Assembly: GCF_012849055.1 (NCBI RefSeq)
Contig: NZ_CP051677.1
Location: forward strand, 1,998,501 to 2,062,500
From: Spirosoma rhododendri
GTDB lineage: Bacteria > Bacteroidota > Bacteroidia > Cytophagales > Spirosomataceae
DNA length: 64,000 nt
Reading direction: 5' to 3'
The notes below the pieces were generated by a model. That model had not been told where the DNA came from, did not search any database, and saw nothing but the letters and a program-made list of their open reading frames with translations. Within the stretch, counting starts at the first letter, position 1. Each line of letters begins with the position of its first letter. Position numbers and translations under genes: made by a program. This document shows positions 24,579 to 32,805 of the stretch, piece by piece.

Positions 24579-27410
24579 ATGTTCCGTACAACTTTACTCG
24601 CGTTAAGTACAGCCCTGTTATTGCGGGTGGCGGCATCCGCGCAATCGGTGCCGACGCCGAAAGAACACTTCGGCTTTAACATCGGCGACGATTACCAACT
24701 CGCTACGTTTACGCAGACCGAAGCGTATTTCAAGAAACTGGCTGCATCGCCCCGCACCAAATTAACCGTTATCGGCAAGACGGAGGAAGGGCGCGACCAG
24801 TTTATGATGATCGTTACGTCGCCCGAAAACCACAAAAAGCTAGCCCGATATCAGGAGATTTCGACCAAACTGGCACGGGCTGAGGGGCTGACCGACGAGC
24901 AGGCGCGGGCGATGGCCGAGGAAGGCAAGGCGGTTGTCTGGATCGACGGAGGGCTGCACGCGACCGAAACCGTCGGGACGCACCAACTGATCGAAACGGC
25001 CTACCAGCTTGTCAGCCGCAACGACCCCGAAACGATGCGGATTCTCGACAATGTCGTTATTCTGATGACCCACGCTAACCCGGATGGGCAGGAGTTGGTG
25101 TCGAACTGGTACATGCGCAACCCGTCGCCGGAGAAGCGGTCGCTGGAAAACCTGCCCCGCTTATACGAGAAGTACGCCGGGCACGACAACAACCGCGACT
25201 TCTACATGATGAACCTGAAGGAGTCGCAGAACATCGGGCGGCAACTGTTCGTCGACTGGATTCCGCAGATCATGTACAACCACCATCAGCGCGGCCCGGC
25301 GGGGTCGGTGCTGGCGGGCCCTCCATATCGCGACCCGTTCAACTACGTCTTCGATCCGCTCATGATTACGGGTATCGACGCGGTGGGCGCGGCTATGTAC
25401 AACCGGCTCAACGTCGAGAATAAACCCGGCTACACCCGGCTCAACGGCTCGGTGTTCTCGACCTGGTACAACGGCGGACTACGCACAACGACGCACTTCC
25501 ACAACATGATCGGTCTGCTGACGGAAATCATCGGCGGCCCGACGCCCGAGAATGTGCCGCTGATTCCGTCGCGATTGATTCCGAACGGCAACACACCCAA
25601 CCCGGTGACGCCCCAACGGTGGAAATTCCGCCAGTCGATTGATTACTCGGTGTCGCTCAACTACGCCGTACTCGACTACGCAGCCCGGCAGCACGACCAA
25701 TTGCTGTACAACATCTACCGGATGGGCAAAAACTCGATTGAGCGCGGTAGCCAGGATTACTGGACACTGTCGCCGAAGCGGGTCGAGTCAATTAACGAGA
25801 TGTATCAGGCCGACCAGAAGAAGACGCCTGTTGCTGTTGCAAGTACTGCTTCAGTTACCAGCGGTACCGCTACTGCCCCAACAAGTGCAACGGCGCCCGG
25901 AAGCACGACCGCCGTTTCCGATCAGGCACCGGCCCCGCGCGGGGAAGGCATACCGACAAAATACTTCACGGCAGTGCTACGCGACTCGGCCCTGCGTGAT
26001 CCGCGTGGTTACATCATCCCGTCGAGCCAAACTGACTGGCCAACGGCGGTGAAGTTTGTCAATGCGCTGATCAAGACGGGGATTCAGGTGCAGCAGGCCA
26101 CGGCTGATTTCAGCGTAGCTGGTAAGAAATACCCGGCGGGTTCGTACGTCGTTAAGCTCGATCAGGCGTTCCGGCCACACATTCTGGATATGTTCGAGCC
26201 GCAGGATCACCCGAACGATTTTCAGTACCCCGGTGGTCCGCCAATCCGCCCCTACGACGCGGCTGGCTGGACACTGGCGTACCAGATGAACGTCGACTTC
26301 GACCGGCTGCTTACCAACTTCGACGGTCCGTTCAAGAGGCTGCCCTACGGCGAATTGCAGTCACCAACGAGCAAAGTAAGTGGTTCGGGTGCAGGATATG
26401 TGCTGAACAGTCAGGTTAACAACGCGTTTCTGGCGGTTAACGATCTGCTGAAAGCGGGCGTCGACGTGTACCGGATGCCGGTGGGTACTGACTCGGCGCC
26501 GGCGGGGTCGTTCTTCGTGCCATCGTCTGCCAAAGCAAAGTCGGTTCTTGATGCGTCGGGCATGACGGTGACGAGTGCGGGCAAACGCCCGACGAACGTC
26601 CGGAAAGTGAAGCCGATGCGGATTGGGCTGTGGGACACCTACGGCGGGTCGATGGCGTCGGGCTGGGTGCGCTGGCTGATGGAGCAATACCACTACCCGG
26701 CTGAGCTGGTTTACGCGCAGGACATCGACGCGGGCAACCTGAAAAAGAAATATGACGTCATCGTGTTCGTAACCCGCGCTATTCCGGCGGTGGGCAACGC
26801 GCGGGGCGAAAACGAATACGGCGGGGCTGCCTCGCGCGGACCCAAAGCCGAAGAAATTCCTGCTGATTTTCGCCCGTGGCTGGGTCGGATTACGGCCGAC
26901 AAGTCGGTGCCTCAGTTGAAGCAGTTCATGGAGTCGGGCGGGCAGGTCGTGACGATTGGTACGAGTACGAATCTGGCGTATCACCTCGGCCTGCCGGTGC
27001 GGAACGCGCTGGTCGACATGGGGCCGAACGGGCAGGAGCGCCCGCTCAACAACGAGAAATATTTCATCCCCGGCAGTATCCTGCGCGTCACCCTCGACTC
27101 GACCCAACAGGCTACTTGGGGTATGCCAACGCTGACAGACGTGTATTTCGATTCGAGCCCGGTGTTCAAACTGGCCCCCGAAGCCATTGCTAAAGGGCTG
27201 GTCAAGCCGCTGATGTGGTTCCCTAACGACAAACCCCTCCGCAGCGGCTGGGCGTGGGGACAAGCCTACCTCCGCGACGGTGTCACAGCGTTCATGGCCC
27301 CGGTCGGCAATGGCAAGCTCTACGCCTTCGGCCCCGAAATCACATTCCGAGCCCAGTCGCAGGGTACGTTCAAGTTGCTGTTCAACCAATTGTACGGGTT
27401 AGAGGAGTAA
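24579..27410 (+). CDS. Secreted M14-family zinc carboxypeptidase-like protein
   Basis: A 943-aa exported protein (signal peptide to SAQS). Residues about 30-350 are an M14 peptidase domain: zinc site HxxE in WIDGGLHATETVGTH, NPDGQELVSNWYMRNPS, HDNNRDFYMMN and the later His in MYNHHQRGP. The remaining 550 residues, after a Ser/Thr/Ala linker near 430-460, include a Rossmann-like stretch (MRIGLWDTYGGSMASGWVRW) typical of these large Bacteroidota M14 proteins. It probably digests peptides in the periplasm or outside. Monocistronic. Confidence 0.85.
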   Translation: MFRTTLLALSTALLLRVAASAQSVPTPKEHFGFNIGDDYQLATFTQTEAYFKKLAASPRTKLTVIGKTEEGRDQFMMIVTSPENHKKLARYQEISTKLARAEGLTDEQARAMAEEGKAVVWIDGGLHATETVGTHQLIETAYQLVSRNDPETMRILDNVVILMTHANPDGQELVSNWYMRNPSPEKRSLENLPRLYEKYAGHDNNRDFYMMNLKESQNIGRQLFVDWIPQIMYNHHQRGPAGSVLAGPPYRDPFNYVFDPLMITGIDAVGAAMYNRLNVENKPGYTRLNGSVFSTWYNGGLRTTTHFHNMIGLLTEIIGGPTPENVPLIPSRLIPNGNTPNPVTPQRWKFRQSIDYSVSLNYAVLDYAARQHDQLLYNIYRMGKNSIERGSQDYWTLSPKRVESINEMYQADQKKTPVAVASTASVTSGTATAPTSATAPGSTTAVSDQAPAPRGEGIPTKYFTAVLRDSALRDPRGYIIPSSQTDWPTAVKFVNALIKTGIQVQQATADFSVAGKKYPAGSYVVKLDQAFRPHILDMFEPQDHPNDFQYPGGPPIRPYDAAGWTLAYQMNVDFDRLLTNFDGPFKRLPYGELQSPTSKVSGSGAGYVLNSQVNNAFLAVNDLLKAGVDVYRMPVGTDSAPAGSFFVPSSAKAKSVLDASGMTVTSAGKRPTNVRKVKPMRIGLWDTYGGSMASGWVRWLMEQYHYPAELVYAQDIDAGNLKKKYDVIVFVTRAIPAVGNARGENEYGGAASRGPKAEEIPADFRPWLGRITADKSVPQLKQFMESGGQVVTIGTSTNLAYHLGLPVRNALVDMGPNGQERPLNNEKYFIPGSILRVTLDSTQQATWGMPTLTDVYFDSSPVFKLAPEAIAKGLVKPLMWFPNDKPLRSGWAWGQAYLRDGVTAFMAPVGNGKLYAFGPEITFRAQSQGTFKLLFNQLYGLEE

Positions 27411-27576
27411 CCTCACCCCAACCCCTCTCCTAAAACAGGAGAGGGGCTAATTCCATAAGGCAAAGGGGTTACCTATGAAACTACGGTAGGTCGGCAATAC
27501 CGTTTGTTTTGACAATCAAAGTCAGTCTATAAAGAAGCCCCTCTCCTGTTTTAGGAGAGGGGTTGGGGTGAGGTTA
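27408..27576. repeat. Palindromic element with 40-bp perfect ends, no cargo
   Basis: Ends at 27408-27447 and 27537-27576 are perfect reverse complements, each containing the CCCCTCTCCT-loop-AGGAGAGGGG hairpin. The left end starts on the stop codon of the M14 gene. The same hairpin ends bracket two genes at 7309-8071. The 19-base tail at 27578-27596 is identical to 8080-8098. Confidence 0.9.
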
Positions 27577-27614
27577 ACCGCTGCCGTGAGGTCAATGCTC
27601 AACGCAACAAACAA

Positions 27615-27650
27615 AAACAGCCGCTGGGATATGCATCCCAGCGGCTGTTT
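27615..27650. terminator. Bidirectional hairpin terminator
   Basis: AAACAGCCGCTGGGAT / ATCCCAGCGGCTGTTT, a perfect 16-bp stem with 4-base loop, between convergent genes. Confidence 0.85.
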
Positions 27651-27670
27651 CATTTACAATCAAATAGCAC

Positions 27671-28459
27671 TTACAAATATTTCAGTCCCTGCTTCAGACC
27701 GCTGTTGTGGCGGAGGTCCATCACCATAGAACCGACCCACAGGTCGACTTCGACTTTGACGGGGATCTTGTTGATGTCGTCGGACACGTAAATCCGGATT
27801 GACTCTTCTTCCTTGAAGAGTTTGTTGGATGGTAGCACCGGGTTCAGTCGGATTACGTTGATCTTGCCTTGCTTGGTTTTCAGCACCTGCCGACCCCGGT
27901 ACCGCACTTTCATGTTGTAGACCGTGTCGTCGTAGAAGGCGGGTACTTCCAGCACCTGCCCGTTGGCGAGGTGGCTGAAATCAATCGTCCGCAGGAAATA
28001 GTAGCCGCTGATCAGGTCATGGACGTTGTCGGGGACGGGGAACACGTCGCGCTCGGTGCGCTCTTCGGCCTTGACCGTGTTAGTGGCGTGGTTGAACGTG
28101 ATGTTCTCTTCCTTCCGGTAGTCGTTCTCCTGAAGGTTGCTGTAGAACTTCTGCGGCAAAATGGCCGACGTGTCGATGTACGACCGCCATGTGTCGCGGA
28201 TGTGTGTAACGAGGTCGAAGGCACCAACAGTCCGGCCGTCGACGTTAACGCGGTAGCAGGGGCGATCGTTGACTTTGTACAGCGTCGGGCTGACGTCGAC
28301 GGTGGCTTCCGCTGCATTCAGAAACCCATAGTGAACGCGGTATTCGAGGTGTTCGCCCGGCCCGAAACTGTTGTTCACGACGCGCCGGTAGGCGTTCACG
28401 AACGAAAAGCCGGTGCCCAGCACTGCAACGAAGCCAAGACCAAAGAGTAGTTTCTTCAT
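27671..28459 (-). CDS. DUF3108 domain protein, periplasmic
   Basis: A 262-aa protein with a signal or anchor sequence (MKKLLFGLGFVAVLGTGFSFVNA) and a DUF3108 domain spanning nearly all the rest (FGPGEHLEYRVHYGFLNAAEATVDV, GRTVGAFDLVTHIRDTWRSYID, EESIRIYVSDDINKIPVKVEVDLWVGSM). DUF3108 proteins are periplasmic and of unknown biochemical role. It follows the aminopeptidase-like gene by 25 bases, so the two are probably co-transcribed. Confidence 0.85.
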   Translation of the reverse strand: MKKLLFGLGFVAVLGTGFSFVNAYRRVVNNSFGPGEHLEYRVHYGFLNAAEATVDVSPTLYKVNDRPCYRVNVDGRTVGAFDLVTHIRDTWRSYIDTSAILPQKFYSNLQENDYRKEENITFNHATNTVKAEERTERDVFPVPDNVHDLISGYYFLRTIDFSHLANGQVLEVPAFYDDTVYNMKVRYRGRQVLKTKQGKINVIRLNPVLPSNKLFKEEESIRIYVSDDINKIPVKVEVDLWVGSMVMDLRHNSGLKQGLKYL

Positions 28460-28484
28460 AGAACTCGGGTGTCCGGTCAGGACA

Positions 28485-29531
28485 TCAAAGCGACGGATAG
28501 GTTTTTTTTAGGTATGTCAAATATCGGTTGAAATCGCTTCCGAACTGATTCTCAAACTCCTGCCGAAAGCGGTTCTGCTGTTTCCGGTAGGTAAGATACC
28601 CAATAAAGTACGCATTATTGGGTCGACTTAGTTTGCCCGCCGGGCGTTTTTTTACTAAACGCGCCTGCTTCCCGGTACGTTCATCTGTTAATGTGTCAGC
28701 GCTCGTTACGATCTGATCGATGGTTTGCCACTTCAACGAATCTTTGACCGGAATAGGGGTCTGCGGTTTAAATGTCTTGTATAAACTGTCCAACAGTCGC
28801 GCTCCGCGTAGTACGTGCTCATCATAGCGGCCATAGAAATCTTTCCGGGCCAGATAGTCGCGGTACGGCACGGATGTTTTACCGTATTTCATCGCCAGAA
28901 AGCGTAACGCACCATATTCACCCACAAAGTCGGCCAGGTTTTCGTTATACTCCAGATTGTCTTTGACAAACAGCGTGCCGTGGGTCAGCTCGTGAATAAT
29001 TAACTCGGCAAGATCGCCCACCGGCCGGTCGAGCATACTGGATAAGATTGGATCGTTGAGAAAGCCCAGCGTCGACCAGGCCGACACTTCGCCGGTGCGC
29101 GTGTCGAGGGTGTCGCGTTTCAGTTGAGCCACGAGCGTATCGGCGCGGTCTTTCTCGAAAAAACCTTTGTAGGAAAACGTACCTAGTAGCGGGAACGTCC
29201 AGGTTTTAGCCACCAGCGCGTAGGGTTGCGACGCCGTAACAACCCACAAAATTGGTTTGCCGTGCTGATCGTAAAACGTCTCGTAACTGCCCGATTTATC
29301 GAGGCCCAGCGAGTCGACTGTGAAACGCTTGATCTCCTGAATCAGTTGAATTTTCTGTTTCAGCGAGTCGGGGTAGGCTGGGTCGCTGAGCAGGGTGCCG
29401 ATGGGCTGTGTGTTCCAGAGAATACGCAGTTGGCCTTTGCCCTGCATCCAGCCGTAACTGACAAGGTCGCGCTGCCAAATGCCCAAAACGACGAGTACTA
29501 TCAGTATGCTTAATCCAATTTTCTTAATCAT
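28485..29531 (-). CDS. Putative zinc aminopeptidase (Aminopep/PF10023 family)
   Basis: A 348-aa protein with an N-terminal membrane anchor (IGLSILIVLVVLGIW). The metallopeptidase site is HELTH in DLAELIIHELTHGTLFVKDN, with the third ligand probably in the NENLADFVGEYGA segment. FSTLGFLNDP-type sequence (AWSTLGFLNDPILSSML) and the overall layout match the family of predicted aminopeptidases. It probably acts at the inner membrane facing the periplasm. First gene of a pair with the DUF3108 gene. Confidence 0.82.
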   Translation of the reverse strand: MIKKIGLSILIVLVVLGIWQRDLVSYGWMQGKGQLRILWNTQPIGTLLSDPAYPDSLKQKIQLIQEIKRFTVDSLGLDKSGSYETFYDQHGKPILWVVTASQPYALVAKTWTFPLLGTFSYKGFFEKDRADTLVAQLKRDTLDTRTGEVSAWSTLGFLNDPILSSMLDRPVGDLAELIIHELTHGTLFVKDNLEYNENLADFVGEYGALRFLAMKYGKTSVPYRDYLARKDFYGRYDEHVLRGARLLDSLYKTFKPQTPIPVKDSLKWQTIDQIVTSADTLTDERTGKQARLVKKRPAGKLSRPNNAYFIGYLTYRKQQNRFRQEFENQFGSDFNRYLTYLKKTYPSL

Positions 29532-29562
29532 TCACTAATACGATTGTTCAGAACCTGTTGAT

Positions 29563-29634
29563 TTCAACACTAGCCGCACAGAGAACACGAAGAAAGAAGT
29601 TTTTGCTCCGTGTTCTCTGTGCCTCTGTGTTGAA
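29563..29634. repeat. Intergenic hairpin repeat (GCACAGAGAACACG)
   Basis: Nested arms: TTCAACAC/GTGTTGAA (29563-29570, 29627-29634) and GCACAGAGAACACG/CGTGTTCTCTGTGC (29576-29589, 29609-29622). It fills the gap downstream of the antiporter pseudogene. Confidence 0.8.
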
Positions 29635-29640
29635 AAAAAC

Positions 29641-31230
29641 TCATTCCCGGATAGGATGGTCGTTGACTTCTTCGGTCAGGTCGATGCGGGCTTCGGCTCT
29701 GCGGAGGGCTTCGTCGTCAAAATCTTCCTCGTCGCGCAGTCGGCGCAATTCCTGCCGCTTAACCTGACTGATGTCGCTCAGTATGGTAGCATAGTGCATC
29801 TGTTGCTCGTGTAGCGTGTCGGGTGTTGGCGATTGAATCAGGCGGAGGTCGTTGGTGATTTTGGTTCGTAGGTTATTGAGCAGCTCGCTGGTTTCTCCGG
29901 CGTAGTTCGTATCGAGGTGATTGAGTACGGCGGTCAGTAAACGGGCGCGAATCTCAACCTCCTGCTCCTCATCCGACCGGTTGCCATCGGCCTCCTTGTA
30001 GTCGACCATGCGTATGACCATCGGCAGCGTTAACCCCTGAACGACCAGTGTGATCAGAATGACCACGAAGGTGATGAACAGAATCAGGTTGCGGTGCGGA
30101 AACGGACTTCCATCGGTCATGGTTAACGGTATCGACAATGCCGACGCCAGCGACACCACGCCCCGCATCCCGGCCCAGCCCAATATGATCGGGCCACGCC
30201 AGCCCGGATTGCGTTCGGCAACGGTGATGTACTGCCCGATAAAGCGGGTAAAAGCTGATGCACCGAGCGCAACGATCATTCGGACAACAATCAGTACCCC
30301 CGTAATAATGAGCGCGTAATAGATGGCTTCGCCGGGTGAGTATTCGCCCAGTGCCTTGATGATGACGGGTAACTCCAGCCCGATCAGGATAAATACCAGC
30401 CCGTTCAGCGCAAACACGATCGTGGCCCACATGCCGCTGCCCTGCAACCGGGCGGTATGGTTCAGGATTTCGTTGTGGTGATACGACAGAAACAGCCCAC
30501 CACTGACAACGGCCATCACCCCGGAACCGCCCGCTTCTTCAGCACCCAGATACATCATGTATGGTGCGATGAACGTCAGCAAAATGCTGATGCGCGTGGT
30601 TGTGGGCAGGAAGCGGTGAATAAAATAAAAGACGCCCGCTACGGCCAGCCCAACCCCCACGCCGAGCAGCGTAACACTGACGAACCCGACGGCTGCTTTG
30701 TGGAACGTGAACGTGCCCGACAAAACGGCGGCCAGGGCAAACCGGAAGACAACAAGGCTCGACGCGTCGTTGATCAGGCTCTCACCCCGCAGCAGGCTCA
30801 TCACTCGTTTGGGCGCCGATACGCTTTGCAGTACCGATTCGGCCGCAACGGCGTCAGGCGGGGAGATGATCCCGCCCAGCAGAAAACCCAGCGCCAGCGT
30901 AAAGCCCGGAATCAGCATGGACGACACATAGGCTACGGCCGTCGCGGTGAATAGCACCAGCCCAAAGGCCATGACCAGAATGATGCGTCGCCAGCGCCAG
31001 AGTTACCTCCACGGCATGTACCAGGCGGCTTCGTAGAGCAGGGGTGGTAGAAACAATAGAAAAATCAGCTCCGGGTCGACGCTGATTTGGGGAATACCCG
31101 GAATCAGGCTCAATATCAGCCCGCTGATGACCAGAAATATGGGCGTTGAAATGCGCAGTCGCTGCCCCAGCATCACAAACAACGTGACTGCCAACAGCAG
31201 CGACAGGGAGAGTAGAAGGGGTTCGTGCAT
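29641..31230 (-). pseudogene. Na+/H+ antiporter (CPA1/NhaP type) interrupted by an in-frame TAA
   Basis: One continuous frame of 530 codons encodes a CPA1 cation/proton antiporter, except for a TAA at 31003-31005. The N-terminal piece (75 aa) ends LLPPLLYEAAWYMPWR; after the stop the same frame continues LWRWRRIILVMAFGL and the rest of the transporter, with LGGIISPPDAVAAESVL, GESLINDASSLVVFRFAL and GWAGMRGVVSLASALSIPL intact. A single change (for example GAA to TAA) explains it. Translation could restart at ATG 30972 to give 443 aa lacking the first helices. I call it a nonsense pseudogene; sequencing error remains possible. It ends in a 120-residue charged cytoplasmic tail. Confidence 0.82.
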
Positions 31231-31353
31231 AGTGCGTTACGTGACCGACCAGTAAAAATAGCAGACGAAGGCAACGAAGCAAGGGTATTGCCCGGCTGAT
31301 CGGCTACTGATCACGCGCCAACGGTTTTGGCGTTGCCTACCAGCCAAATAGTA

Positions 31354-31821
31354 TTACCGGACTGACGAAAAGTAGGCGTCGACCAGCCTGAACGCGTCGG
31401 CGGGTTCGTTGGCACAGGTTTCGCAAAACGTACCCACCCCGTTGACCGGCCCTTCGTAACCGAGCTTAAACAGCTTTCGGTAACGCCCATCCTGACTGGT
31501 CATAACCAACCGTTCACCGGCTCTATCCCGACGAATCATGTATGGTTGCGACACGCCGGGCATCCTGACCAGCAGCACCCGCTGCCCATTCACCGATTTT
31601 ACGCCAACGGGTTGTAGCCGGACACCGTCTTCGTGCTGTTTGTAAGCATAGGTCAGCACCGATCCCGCTTTAGTTTTCTCGAAGGATAGTTTTTCCCAAT
31701 CGGGGGATGCGCAGTCGCCGACCATAAAGAAGGCGCTGGTCTTTTCCTGCGCCAGCGTTGGACGGGAAAGAAGTGTCAGGCAGACAGTGAGTAGTGAGAA
31801 AATGGGGCGGAGGAAAGTCAT
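31354..31821 (-). CDS. Hypothetical secreted protein, 155 aa
   Basis: Not recognised. It has a signal peptide (MTFLRPIFSLLTVCLTLLSRPTLAQ) and a mature part of about 130 residues rich in beta-prone sequence (VLLVRMPGVSQPYMIRRDRAGERLVMTSQDGRYRKLF), ending with a CETC pair that could form a disulfide. It starts 8 bases after the DinB-family gene, so they are likely co-transcribed. Confidence 0.7.
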   Translation of the reverse strand: MTFLRPIFSLLTVCLTLLSRPTLAQEKTSAFFMVGDCASPDWEKLSFEKTKAGSVLTYAYKQHEDGVRLQPVGVKSVNGQRVLLVRMPGVSQPYMIRRDRAGERLVMTSQDGRYRKLFKLGYEGPVNGVGTFCETCANEPADAFRLVDAYFSSVR

Positions 31822-31829
31822 GATACGGT

Positions 31830-32276
31830 TCAGAATTGCTGCCCACGTACGATAGTCAGGCCGATCTGACCGGCATGGTAGGCGTTGTGATACAGCACAT
31901 GTGAGAACAAACGCATGCGTGAAACGGTCCCGAAGAAAGGCGTATCGATCGGGTCAAGCCAGGCGCTGTCGGGCGTTTGGTCAATATAGGCACGGAAGCG
32001 TTCGTAGCCCTGCTCAATCAGTTGTCGGCTACCGGCAATATCCTCGCCCTGACCGGTATCCTGCTGTCTCATTGTCGTATTCTGAACCGTTGTTGGTAGG
32101 CCGAAAAAATGACCGAATAGCATAAACATCTCGCCCGTATGGCGAAGTATAAACCCTGCCGAAGCGGCCTGCTGATTCAGGCGAAGGGTTCCGTTTTCGG
32201 GTGTTACGGTATCAAAAGATGACCAGCACGTTGTCTGGCTCTGGGCCAGCATGTCGAGCAAGAGTTGTTTTTGCAT
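31830..32276 (-). CDS. DinB family protein
   Basis: A 148-aa four-helix protein of the DinB/YfiT superfamily. The metal-binding histidines are in ILRHTGEMFMLFGHFFG and HVLYHNAYHAGQIGL, as in thiol-S-transferases and related enzymes. The substrate is unknown. The N-terminal half of EgtB (2604) has the same fold, but this is a stand-alone member. It heads a two-gene unit with the secreted protein downstream. Confidence 0.85.
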   Translation of the reverse strand: MQKQLLLDMLAQSQTTCWSSFDTVTPENGTLRLNQQAASAGFILRHTGEMFMLFGHFFGLPTTVQNTTMRQQDTGQGEDIAGSRQLIEQGYERFRAYIDQTPDSAWLDPIDTPFFGTVSRMRLFSHVLYHNAYHAGQIGLTIVRGQQF

Positions 32277-32304
32277 GGTGAAATAAACTGAATCGCCTGA
32301 AAAA

Positions 32305-32339
32305 ATACGGGCTGACTTTCTGAAAAAGCCAGCCCGTAT
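32305..32339 (-). terminator. Terminator of the small lipoprotein gene
   Basis: ATACGGGCTG/CAGCCCGTAT stem. Read on the minus strand it is followed by a run of T, just after the stop of the gene ending at 32350. Confidence 0.75.
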
Positions 32340-32349
32340 CGGCGATCTA

Positions 32350-32613
32350 CTACTTTTTAGGCGTCACTTTTACCTCGCTGATTGCCGTGTCGCCACCGGC
32401 CGATGCACTATCAGGAGGTGCCTGCTGACCCATCATTGGGTCGCTGCCCGTGGTGTCGCCCTGCCGACCCATGAAGCCCATGGAGGTATCGGTCGATGAG
32501 TTGGTTGTTTCTTCGTTTTTCTTACTCGAACAGCTGGCCAGCGAGCCGACCGTACCGGCAAGCGTGCTGAGAATCAGGGCCTGCACCAGGAGGTTTTTTC
32601 CATTGCGTATCAT
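32350..32613 (-). CDS. Small hypothetical lipoprotein, 87 aa
   Basis: A signal peptide with lipobox LASC (residue about 28) is followed by a low-complexity hydrophilic tail rich in Ser, Thr, Asp, Gly and Met (SMGFMGRQGDTTGSDPMMGQ). No fold or family is recognised. It is probably attached to a membrane. It has its own terminator, so it is monocistronic. Confidence 0.7.
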   Translation of the reverse strand: MIRNGKNLLVQALILSTLAGTVGSLASCSSKKNEETTNSSTDTSMGFMGRQGDTTGSDPMMGQQAPPDSASAGGDTAISEVKVTPKK

Positions 32614-32675
32614 GCGTATAACGTGAGTTAGTGTTCAGGTATAACCCCAGAACACTCCGGTAGTTCGCAAAGGCC

Positions 32676-32797
32676 CGTTGGCTGTTTTACTCCGGTTTTG
32701 CTTCACTCCCCGTCCCGACCCGTCGGACCGCCCTGAAGGGGGTGAGGACTTGGCAGTGACTTCTCCCTCTTCAGGGGGACGGGGGGTAAAACCAACG
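32676..32797. repeat. Degraded copy of the CCCCTGAAGGGG palindromic repeat
   Basis: The right arm (TCAGGGGGACGGGGGGTAAA from 32771) closely matches the right arm of the element at 54302-54329. The central CCCTGAAGGGGG...CCCTCTTCAG hairpin is kept, and the left arm is worn or interrupted. It ends within 10 bases of the stop of the M16 gene. Confidence 0.7.
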
Positions 32798-32805
32798 AAT
32801 ACGGG

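Noticed and set aside
26361..27389. 342-codon open frame antisense to the M14 peptidase
   Set aside because: It is a shadow frame, very rich in Arg and His, without any domain features.
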